From JBFKMV01 sp041629655 (GTDB lineage: Bacteria > Acidobacteriota > Polarisedimenticolia > Polarisedimenticolales > Polarisedimenticolaceae), in the NCBI GenBank assembly GCA_041629655.1, contig JBFKMV010000132.1, positions 1 through 14,529 of the forward strand: DNA of 14,529 nt, read 5' to 3'. The notes under the pieces are model-generated. The model was not told where the DNA came from, made no database searches, and was given only the letters and a program-made list of their open reading frames with translations. This document shows positions 6,707 through 13,504 of the stretch, one piece after another; within the stretch, counting starts at the first letter, position 1; each line of letters starts with the position of its first letter. The translations under genes and the position numbers were made by a program.

Positions 6707-7087
6707 TCAGTCGCAGCGGGCCACGGCGTCGATCTCGATCCGGGCCCCCTTGGGCAGCGCCGAAACCTCGACACAGGCCCGCGCCGGCGGCACCGCGCCG
6801 AAGAAGCCGGCGTAGACGCCGTTGACCTCCTCGAAATCGCCCATATCGGTCAGGTAGACCGTCACCCGCAGCGCGCGGTCGAGCCCGCTGCCGGCCGCCT
6901 CCAGCACCGCCCGGACGTTCTCCAGCGCGCGCTGGGTCTGCTCGCCGATCCCGCCCGCGACCAGCCGTCCGGTCGCCGGGTCCAGCGGGATCTGGCCCGA
7001 GACCCAGACCAGCCCCCCGGCCCGGATGGCCTGGGAGTACGGTCCCACGGCGCCGGGCGCCCCGGGGGTTCGAATCGCTTCGCGCAT
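6707..7087 (-). CDS. ridA: RidA family reactive enamine/imine deaminase
   Basis: RidA hydrolyses reactive 2-aminoacrylate-type enamines and imines, by-products of PLP enzymes such as threonine dehydratase. The 126 residues match the family length exactly. The signature GPYSQAI (15-21), the segment VSGQIPLDPATG, the block LTDMGDFEEVNGVYAGFF, and the end ALPKGARIEIDAVA are all present. Tyr17, Arg103 and Glu118 fall where the active-site Tyr, Arg and Glu of RidA are expected. The ATG has GGAGG about seven bases upstream and lies 28 bp after the rel stop, so the two are likely co-transcribed. The old label endoribonuclease L-PSP refers to the same family. Confidence 0.95.
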   Translation of the reverse strand: MREAIRTPGAPGAVGPYSQAIRAGGLVWVSGQIPLDPATGRLVAGGIGEQTQRALENVRAVLEAAGSGLDRALRVTVYLTDMGDFEEVNGVYAGFFGAVPPARACVEVSALPKGARIEIDAVARCD

Positions 7088-7115
7088 CGGGTCCCTCCGC
7101 CTGCTGCCGGACCGC

Positions 7116-9269
7116 TCAGTTGAGCAACCGCTCGACCTCGCGCACGCCGCGGATCTTGCGGATCCGCCCGATCACCCGCTGCATGTGCTGGCTGTCGGAG
7201 ACCGCCAGCACGAGCTCGATCCGGGCGTCCTTGCCCTCGTAGGTGTGCGCCTCGGCATTCTTGATGTTGGTCTCCTCGTCGGCGATCGTGGAGACGATCT
7301 TGGCCAGCAAACCCTGCTCGTCCTCGACGTCCAGCGCCAGCTTGATGTCGAACAGCGAGCTGCCGTCCTTGGCCTCGTCCCACTCGACGTCGATCCGCCG
7401 CTCGGAATCGTACATCAGCTGCGCCACGTTGGAGCAGTGCGTGGAGTGGACCGAGACGCCCTTGCCGCGCGTGATGTAGCCGACGATCGGCTCGCCCCGC
7501 ACCGGGCTGCAACAGCGCGCGAGCTGGACCAGCATGTCGTCCATGCCGCGGACCTTGACGCCGCGCTCGCGGATCCCGAGCGCCTTCTTGACCGCGCGCC
7601 GGACCCGGCCCTCGGGCCTGGTCTGCAGCTCCGTGTCGGGCACCAGTACCGCGATCAGCTGCTCCGGCGACAGCTTCCCGAAGCCGACCGCGGCGTGGTA
7701 GTCCTCCAGCTCGTGCAGGCCGAACCGCTGCAGCGCCTCCTTGAGCCGGTCACCGTCGGAGAGCTTCTTGACCGAGACCTTGTACTTGCGAAACGCCTTC
7801 TCGGTCAGCTCCTGCCCCAGCGTCACGGCCCGCGCCCGTTCGTTGGCGTTGATCCAGCCGCGGATCTTGCTGCGGGCCTTGGAGGTCTTGGCCAGCGCCA
7901 GCCAGTCGTGGCTGGGGTGCCGGCCGGCCTGGGTCAGGATCTCGACGATGTCGCCGTTCTGCAGCTCGTACTTCAGCGGCACGATGCGGCCGTTGACCTT
8001 GGCCCCCACGCAGTGGTGGCCGACCTCGGTGTGGATGCGGTAGGCGAAGTCGATCGGAGTCGCCCCGCGCGGCAGCGACAGCACCTGCCCCTTCGGGGTG
8101 AAAGCGTAGACCTCCTCGGGGTACAGGTCGACCTTGACCATCTCGAGGAACTCGCGCGGGTCCTCGAGATCCTGCTGCCAGTCGAGAATCTGGCGCAGCC
8201 AGGCCATCTTCTGCGCGTCGCCGTCGGACAGCCGCCCGCTCTCCTTGTACTGCCAGTGGGCGGCGATCCCCTCCTCGGCCACCAGGTGCATCTCGTGGGT
8301 CCGGATCTGGACCTCGAACGGCTGGCCGCGGTCGGTCATCACCGAGGTGTGCAGCGACTGGTACATGTTGGGCTTGGGCATCGCCAGGTAGTCCTTGATC
8401 CGTCCCGGAACCGGCCGCCAGATCGCGTGCACGATGCCCAGCGCGGCGTAGCAGTCCTTGACCGACTCGGTCAGCACGCGGAACGCCACGTAGTCGTAGA
8501 CCTGGTCGACGCGGATCTTCTGCGCGCGCATCTTGCGGTAGATCGAGTGGAGCCCCTTGACGCGCCCCGTGATCTGGGCCTGGATCTTCTGTTCGGCCAG
8601 CGCCTCCTCGAGCTGCTTGCGCGTGCCCTCGATGAACTCGTCGCTGATCTTCCGCCGCGCGGCCAGCGTCTCGGCCAGCGCCCGGTAGGCCTCGGGCTCC
8701 AGGTGCTTGAACGACAGGTCCTCCAGCTCGGACTTGAACCGGCCGATCCCCAGCCGGTTGGCGATCGGCGCGTAGATCTCCATCGTCTCGCGGGCGATCC
8801 GTTCGCGCTTGTGCTCGGGCAGGTGCTCGAGCGTGCGCATGTTGTGCAGCCGATCGGCCAGCTTGACCAGGATCACCCGGATGTCGTCGACCATCGCCAG
8901 GATCATCTTGCGCAGGTTCTCGGCCTCGGCCTGCTCCTGGCTCGAGAACTGGAGCTTCGAGATCTTGGTCACGCCGGCGACGATGTGGGCCACGTCCGTG
9001 CCGAAGTACCGCTCGACGTGCTCGATGTCGGTCAGCGTGTCCTCCACCACGTCGTGCAGCAGGCCCGAGACGATGCTCGCGGTGTCCAGGCGCAGCTCGG
9101 CCAGCAGGTGGGCCACCTCCAGCGGGTGGAACAGGTAGGGCTCCCCCGAGCTGCGCACCTGGTTCTTGTGCTCGCGGGCCGAGAACACGTAGGCCTTGCG
9201 CAGGAGCTCCTGGTCCGCGTTCGGGTTGTACTGCGTCACCCGGTCCAGGATGTCTTCGAACCTCGGCAT
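7116..9269 (-). CDS. rel: Bifunctional (p)ppGpp synthetase/hydrolase, Rel/SpoT type
   Basis: This enzyme makes and degrades the stringent-response alarmone (p)ppGpp. The 717 residues show the full long-RSH layout. The hydrolase HD domain (about 20-150) keeps His48, His72-Asp73, Glu76-Asp77 and Asp139. The synthetase domain (about 230-340) contains RVKGLHSIYRKM, YDYVAFRV and YQSLHT (303-308). It carries the RxKD motif RIKD (290-293) typical of bifunctional enzymes rather than the ExDD of synthetase-only RelA. TGS follows (about 387-448), then a Cys-rich domain with Cys586-Cys587 and Cys612, then ACT (about 640-717). Both activities should therefore be intact. The ATG matches the usual family start (MPRFEDILDRV), although the ribosome site (GACGAG directly before it) is poor. 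It follows secF after 113 bp and precedes ridA. Confidence 0.97.
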   Translation of the reverse strand: MPRFEDILDRVTQYNPNADQELLRKAYVFSAREHKNQVRSSGEPYLFHPLEVAHLLAELRLDTASIVSGLLHDVVEDTLTDIEHVERYFGTDVAHIVAGVTKISKLQFSSQEQAEAENLRKMILAMVDDIRVILVKLADRLHNMRTLEHLPEHKRERIARETMEIYAPIANRLGIGRFKSELEDLSFKHLEPEAYRALAETLAARRKISDEFIEGTRKQLEEALAEQKIQAQITGRVKGLHSIYRKMRAQKIRVDQVYDYVAFRVLTESVKDCYAALGIVHAIWRPVPGRIKDYLAMPKPNMYQSLHTSVMTDRGQPFEVQIRTHEMHLVAEEGIAAHWQYKESGRLSDGDAQKMAWLRQILDWQQDLEDPREFLEMVKVDLYPEEVYAFTPKGQVLSLPRGATPIDFAYRIHTEVGHHCVGAKVNGRIVPLKYELQNGDIVEILTQAGRHPSHDWLALAKTSKARSKIRGWINANERARAVTLGQELTEKAFRKYKVSVKKLSDGDRLKEALQRFGLHELEDYHAAVGFGKLSPEQLIAVLVPDTELQTRPEGRVRRAVKKALGIRERGVKVRGMDDMLVQLARCCSPVRGEPIVGYITRGKGVSVHSTHCSNVAQLMYDSERRIDVEWDEAKDGSSLFDIKLALDVEDEQGLLAKIVSTIADEETNIKNAEAHTYEGKDARIELVLAVSDSQHMQRVIGRIRKIRGVREVERLLN

Positions 9270-9326
9270 CTCGTCGAGCGTCGACGGGGGACACGGTGCG
9301 CGAACCGGACGCGCAACTCGCCGGCT

Positions 9327-9373
9327 GCGCCCGCATCGGGCGCCGGCCGCGGACCGTCGATGCCGGGATTATA
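9327..9373 (-). promoter_or_regulatory. Perfect -10 box and leader hairpin before rel
   Basis: On the minus strand a perfect TATAAT lies at 9373-9368, just after the secF stop codon and 98 bases before the rel start. No good -35 box lies 16-18 bp upstream and there is no TGn extension, so it may need an activator. Downstream, within the would-be leader, GCGCCCG ATG CGGGCGC (9343-9327) forms a perfect 7 bp stem with a 3-base loop. An own promoter for rel would fit, but this is unproven. Confidence 0.35.
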
Positions 9374-9382
9374 CCTGCCGGC

Positions 9383-10588
9383 TCAACCGGCGGCCTTGGG
9401 CTGGGCCTTCTTGGCCCGCGAGCCCTTCGCGCCGCGCGCGTCCGAGCGCCAGCGGTCCAGCGCCCCCTGGAACGTCACCACGATCGGGCTGGCGATGAAG
9501 ATCGACGAGTAGGTGCCGACCAGGATGCCGGCGACCAGCACGAACGAGAACGCGCTCAAGGCCTTGCCGCCGTAGAGGAACAGCCCCAGCACCACGATCC
9601 AGGTCGAGCCGCTGGTGATCACGGTGCGGGACAGCGTCTGGTTGATCGAGTGGTTCACCAGCGCGGGCAGGCTCATCCCGACGCCGCGGCCCCGCAGGTT
9701 CTCGCGGATCCGGTCGAACACCACGACCGTGTCGTTGACCGAGTAGCCCACGAGGGTCAGGAACGCGGCGACCACCGGCAGGCTCATCTCCATCCCCACC
9801 AGCGAGAACAGGCCGAGCGTGATCAGCGTGTCGTGGCTCAGCGCCACCACCGCCGCCAGGCCCCACACGAGCTGGAACCGGATCCAGATGTAGATCAGCA
9901 TGCCGATCAGCGAGCCGATGATCGCCATCAGCGCCTTGTTCCACAGCTCGGCCCCGATCACCGGGCCGATGTAGGCCTGGCTGCGCACCGCGAAGGGGCC
10001 GAAGAAGCCTCCCTGGTCCAGCGCCGCGCGCGCCTCGGGGGTCAGGCCGGGGATCCCCTGCAGCTCGTCCAAGGAGTGGAAGATCGCCCGCTCCTTGCGC
10101 TGCGCCAGGATCTCCTCGGCCAGGCTCCGCGCCTGGTCGGCGCTCACGCCGGGCGAGCGCTCGAGCAGCGCCCGCACGGTCGCCTCGTCCGCCACGTTGA
10201 GATCGACGCGGCCCGCGGCGAGGCGGGACTTGACGCTCTCGTCGCGCAGCGCGTCGACGACCTGCTGTGTCATGTCGTCCTGGCCGTCCTCGCTGCCGCC
10301 GAGCGAGCCCAGCTTGATGTAGACCTCGTTGTTCGCGGGATCCCCGATCGTGGTCACGATCGGCGTGGTGCCGGCCAGCCGGGCCAGCGCCGTGCGGACC
10401 TGTCCCAGGTCGGGCCGCTCGGCGAGCTTCAGCTGCAGCTCGGTGCCGCCCGTGAACTCGATGCCCCAGGCCAGCCCGTGGACGGCCAGCAGCGCGATCG
10501 CGGCCAGTAAGGCGACCGTCGACAGCGCCAGGCCGAACTTGCGCATGCCCATCCAGTCGATCTTGGGATCCTTGAGTATCTGCAGCAC
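9383..10588 (-). CDS. secF: Protein translocase subunit SecF with a periplasmic helix-hairpin-helix-like insert
   Basis: SecF works with SecD at the SecYEG channel and uses the proton gradient to pull exported proteins into the periplasm. Seen: one N-terminal membrane helix (about 18-37), the family motif GIEFTGGTELQL (42-53), YIGPVIGAEL (206-215), five further membrane helices (about 215-370), and GYSVNDTVVVFDRIREN ending at 297. A basic tail closes the protein. At 401 residues it is about 80 longer than E. coli SecF. The extra length lies between the first periplasmic strands and the second membrane helix. Residues 128-190 there read like a ComEA/GspK helix-hairpin-helix (LNVADEATVRALL, SPGVSADQA, FHSLDELQGIPGLTPEA). 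The start is GTG with GAGG six bases upstream, 31 bp after secD. Confidence 0.95.
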   Translation of the reverse strand: MLQILKDPKIDWMGMRKFGLALSTVALLAAIALLAVHGLAWGIEFTGGTELQLKLAERPDLGQVRTALARLAGTTPIVTTIGDPANNEVYIKLGSLGGSEDGQDDMTQQVVDALRDESVKSRLAAGRVDLNVADEATVRALLERSPGVSADQARSLAEEILAQRKERAIFHSLDELQGIPGLTPEARAALDQGGFFGPFAVRSQAYIGPVIGAELWNKALMAIIGSLIGMLIYIWIRFQLVWGLAAVVALSHDTLITLGLFSLVGMEMSLPVVAAFLTLVGYSVNDTVVVFDRIRENLRGRGVGMSLPALVNHSINQTLSRTVITSGSTWIVVLGLFLYGGKALSAFSFVLVAGILVGTYSSIFIASPIVVTFQGALDRWRSDARGAKGSRAKKAQPKAAG

Positions 10589-10619
10589 GAGCTTCCTCGC
10601 AGTCGCCGCCGGTCGCGGG

Positions 10620-12254
10620 TCAGATGCTCAACGACTCGGCGCGCCGTCGTTCCAGGGCCAGCTCGAACAGCTGCCGCGAGACGAACACCGCCGTGAACAT
10701 CGAGCAGATCAGGCCGATCGAAAGCGTCACCGCGAAACCGCGCACGGGCCCGGTCCCGTAGCCGAACAGGAAGAACGCCGCGACCAGCGTGGTGACGTTG
10801 CAGTCGAGAATCGTCGTGAAGGCCCGGCTGAACCCCTGCTCGACCGCCGAGCGCACGGTCTTGCCGACCCGCAGCTCCTCGCGGATGCGCTCGAAAATCA
10901 GCACGTTGCTGTCGACCGCCATGCCGACGGTCAGGATCAGGCCGGCGATGCCGGGCAGCGTCAAGGTGGCGCCGACCTCCTCGCCGAACAGCAGCGGCAG
11001 CGCGCCCAGCGCGCCGAACACCAGGAGCACGTTGAGCGCCAGCGCGACGACCGCGTTGACGCCGGCCAGCCGGTAGTAGACCAGCATGAACAGCATCACG
11101 CCGACGAAGCCCACCGAGCCGGCGATCAGGCCCGCGCGGATCGAGTCGCGCCCCAGCGACGGGCCGACCACGCGCTCCTCGATGATCTTGACCGCGGTCG
11201 GGATGGCGCCCGAGCGCAGCTTGAGCGCCATGTCCTCGGCGTCCTGGATGCTGTAACCGCCGCGGATGATGCCGCGGTCGCGGATCTCGTCCTCGATCAC
11301 CGGCGCGGACAGCACGCGGTTCTCGGTCACGCTGCCCAGCACGATCGCCATGCGTTTCTTGTTGCTGGGGTTCGCGACCGCCGCGCGCGTCGCCGCGCCG
11401 AAGCGCGTCGCCGCCTCGGGAGTCAGCTCGAAGGCCACCGCGGGCGAGCCCCACTGGTCCTGGTCGCGCCGCGCGTCCTTGAGGTCGTCCCCGATCACCA
11501 CCGAGACCTTCTTGAGCGGCCACCACACCGTGTACGGGGCGCCGCTGCTCGAGGTCCCGCTCTCGGCGATCAGCTCGGTGTCCTCGGGCAACTGGCCGCC
11601 GAACTGCGCGATCGCCTCCTCGCGGGTGCTCGGCGGGAAGTAATCGGTGTAGTTGGTCACGCCGGGCGGGTAGGCGACCTCCTTCCACTGCAGCATCTCC
11701 TCGGCGGTCAACAGCTCCTTGACCCGCTCGGGGTCCTCGACGCCGGGCAGCTGGACCAGGATCCGGTCGGAGCCCTGCTGCTGCAGCACCGGCTCGGCGA
11801 CGCCCATGCCGTCGATCCGCTCGCGCAGCACGGAGAGCGTGGTCTGCACCGCGCGGTCGGCCAGCACGGAGCGCGTTCCGGGAGGCATCGTGAGCCGGAA
11901 GTCCCCGCCCCCGACCGCATCGATGTCCCAGGTGTCGCCGACGACCTCCAGGATCGCCTGGCGGACCTCGCTGCGCCGCGCGGGATCGGCGCCACGGACC
12001 TCCAGCGCCGCGTCCTCGGTCACCCGCACCGACTCGTAACGCAGCTGCTTCTGCGTCAGGTTCTGCCCGATGCGGTCCTCCGTCAGCTCGGCGGCGTGAC
12101 CGACCGCCGAGGCGGTGTCGACGCGCATCACGATGTGCGCGCCGCCGCGGAGATCGAGGCCGAGGTTGATCCGCTCGCCCGGCGGGTACGAGTAGAACGC
12201 CGCGAACGCGATGACCGCCAGGATCACGACCCACTTCCAGTTCAGGTTGCTCAT
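10620..12254 (-). CDS. secD: Protein translocase subunit SecD
   Basis: SecD is the larger partner of SecF in the proton-driven RND-type complex that completes protein export. The 544 residues begin with a membrane helix (about 8-23), then the hallmark LGLDLRGGAH (31-40). A large periplasmic domain follows, with VLRERIDGMGVAEPVLQQQG and VQLPGVEDPERVKELL. The C-terminal half holds LRSGAIPTAVKIIEERVVGP and five membrane helices from about 372. The transport motif begins at Asp448 (VDSNVLIFERIREEL). The chosen start is the ATG at 12254-12252, with GAGG five bases upstream. The reading frame stays open into yajC, but that upstream part encodes nothing SecD-like. It lies 17 bp after yajC and 31 bp before secF, an operon. 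Confidence 0.96.
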   Translation of the reverse strand: MSNLNWKWVVILAVIAFAAFYSYPPGERINLGLDLRGGAHIVMRVDTASAVGHAAELTEDRIGQNLTQKQLRYESVRVTEDAALEVRGADPARRSEVRQAILEVVGDTWDIDAVGGGDFRLTMPPGTRSVLADRAVQTTLSVLRERIDGMGVAEPVLQQQGSDRILVQLPGVEDPERVKELLTAEEMLQWKEVAYPPGVTNYTDYFPPSTREEAIAQFGGQLPEDTELIAESGTSSSGAPYTVWWPLKKVSVVIGDDLKDARRDQDQWGSPAVAFELTPEAATRFGAATRAAVANPSNKKRMAIVLGSVTENRVLSAPVIEDEIRDRGIIRGGYSIQDAEDMALKLRSGAIPTAVKIIEERVVGPSLGRDSIRAGLIAGSVGFVGVMLFMLVYYRLAGVNAVVALALNVLLVFGALGALPLLFGEEVGATLTLPGIAGLILTVGMAVDSNVLIFERIREELRVGKTVRSAVEQGFSRAFTTILDCNVTTLVAAFFLFGYGTGPVRGFAVTLSIGLICSMFTAVFVSRQLFELALERRRAESLSI

Positions 12255-12271
12255 TCGGACCTCGGCTCCCG

Positions 12272-12598
12272 TCAGCTTTCTTCCGTCACCCGATCGGCCA
12301 CGGCGTGCTTGGCGACCTCGATCTTGACCTGGTCGGCGATCCGCAGCTGCACCACGTGGTCGGTGACGCCGACCACGGTCCCGTAGACGCCGCCGGACGT
12401 CACGACGCGGTCGCCGTTCTTCAGCCCGGCCAGCATCTCGGCGTGCTGGCGCTGCTTCTTGCGCGCGGGCGCGATCAGCAGGAAGTAGAAGATGGCGAAG
12501 ATCACCGCCATCATGATCAGCGGGCTCCATACGTTGCCCTGCTGACCCTCGGGGGCGGCCGCCAACAGCGGCAGCGGAACTCGCGGATCCATCGGCAT
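12272..12598 (-). CDS. yajC: Preprotein translocase accessory subunit YajC
   Basis: YajC is a small inner-membrane protein that associates with SecDF. The 108 residues have a periplasmic N-terminus, one membrane helix (about 26-43) with the typical FYFLLIAPARKKQRQ, and a small cytoplasmic beta domain with the family motif LKNGDRVVTSGGVYGTVVGV. The start ATG at 12598-12596 has GAGGGG four bases upstream. A second in-frame ATG two codons later is also possible and would give better spacing. The order yajC-secD-secF is widespread. Confidence 0.95.
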   Translation of the reverse strand: MPMDPRVPLPLLAAAPEGQQGNVWSPLIMMAVIFAIFYFLLIAPARKKQRQHAEMLAGLKNGDRVVTSGGVYGTVVGVTDHVVQLRIADQVKIEVAKHAVADRVTEES

Positions 12599-12657
12599 CT
12601 GTCCCCTCGACCCCGTTGTTCGGCCGTTTTGTCGCCCGAGCGGAGGCGTAATGGGGG

Positions 12658-12686
12658 ATTCTGACCTACGGTCGCCCGGGCGTCAA
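12658..12686 (-). promoter_or_regulatory. Probable promoter of yajC-secDF
   Basis: On the minus strand TTGACG (12686-12681, five of six matches) and CAGAAT (12663-12658, four of six) are spaced by the ideal 17 bp. The -35 box contains the TGA stop of the preceding pgeF gene. Transcription would start about 50 bases before yajC. This is the best-matching sigma70 promoter I see in the window, read by eye. Confidence 0.45.
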
Positions 12687-13504
12687 GGAACGCGCCCGGA
12701 TCCGCCGGACGCGGCCGGGCCGATCACCGCCAGCATCCGGCCGGCCCGCGCGCCCTCGGCGCGGTGCGAGAAGAACAGGTCGCCGCGGCAGGCCGTGCAC
12801 CCGGGATGGTCGTGGATCGCGGACGCCGGCACCCCGGCGGACTCCAGCTGCAGTCGGTTCGCGGCCCGTAGATCGACCCGCGGTCCGCCCCCGGGGCCCC
12901 GGCCCGGCGCGAGCGCCGCCTCGCCGCTGGCGCGCACGATCGCCTCCGCGACCTCGGCGCCGACCTCGTAGCAGCAACCCCCGATCGCCGGGCCCAGCGC
13001 GGCGACCAACCGCTCCGGCCCGACCCCCAGCCCGGCGAGCAGCTCCACCGCCGCGCGCGCGATGCCGGCGGCGGTGCCCCGCCAGCCGGCGTGGACCGCC
13101 GCGGCCGCCCGCCCCTCGCGCTCGCCCAGCAGCAGCGGCACGCAATCCGCGGTGCGGACCGCGGCCACCGGCTCGACCGGGTCGCCGTCCCGCCACACCG
13201 TGCCGTCGGCGCGCTCGCCCGGCGTCACCCGGTCGAGGCGCAGCACGCGCCGCCCGTGCACCTGTCGCAGCACGACGGTCTCGCGTCCGGCGAGACCCGC
13301 GGCGGCGAGAAACCTGCGGCGACGGTCCCGCGCCACGTCCGGCGCGACGCGGTCCGATCCCAGGTCGAACGCGTCCGCGGCGTCGGCGCGGCGGGTCGAG
13401 AAGGCATGGGCCAGACCGCTGCGCTCGAGCGCGACGCAGCGGACGAGCGTGATCCCGTCCGCCGTGTCGAGGCGCCAGGCGCCGCAGCTCGGGTCGTCCG
13501 CTAT
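12683..13504 (-). CDS. pgeF: PgeF/YfiH family peptidoglycan editing factor / purine nucleoside phosphorylase, start codon unclear
   Basis: This multicopper-oxidase-like cytoplasmic family (YfiH, YlmD, human LACC1) has purine nucleoside phosphorylase/adenosine deaminase activity and prevents misincorporation into peptidoglycan in E. coli. The metal-site residues are all present: His in RQVHGRRV (13258-13256), Cys in RTADCVPLLL (13144-13142) and His in VHAGWRGTAAGI (13093-13091). GCCYEVGAEVAEAI, GCTACRGDLFFSHRAEG and GRMLAVIG follow. The first standard start is GTG at 13336-13334, but the frame is open upstream and encodes the family N-terminus GLAHAFSTRRADAADAFDLG, so the real protein is longer. 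No ATG, GTG or TTG occurs in frame upstream as far as 13800. The given end assumes an ATA overlapping the TAG of the TPR gene; ATC at 13453 or CTG are other options. The family call is firm, the start is not. Confidence 0.85.
   Translation of the reverse strand: MADDPSCGAWRLDTADGITLVRCVALERSGLAHAFSTRRADAADAFDLGSDRVAPDVARDRRRRFLAAAGLAGRETVVLRQVHGRRVLRLDRVTPGERADGTVWRDGDPVEPVAAVRTADCVPLLLGEREGRAAAAVHAGWRGTAAGIARAAVELLAGLGVGPERLVAALGPAIGGCCYEVGAEVAEAIVRASGEAALAPGRGPGGGPRVDLRAANRLQLESAGVPASAIHDHPGCTACRGDLFFSHRAEGARAGRMLAVIGPAASGGSGRVP

Noticed and set aside
7026..9512. Very long plus-strand open frame opposite rel and ridA (828 codons)
   Set aside because: No recognisable domain, shadow-like composition, and the opposite strand holds an intact rel gene with all catalytic motifs.
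10329..12386. Long plus-strand open frame opposite secD and secF (685 codons)
   Set aside because: Same reason: antisense shadow of well-recognised Sec genes.
12255..12530. N-terminal extension of secD into yajC
   Set aside because: The frame is open, but the added sequence is the out-of-frame reading of yajC. The ATG at 12254 has a good ribosome site and gives the normal SecD N-terminus.
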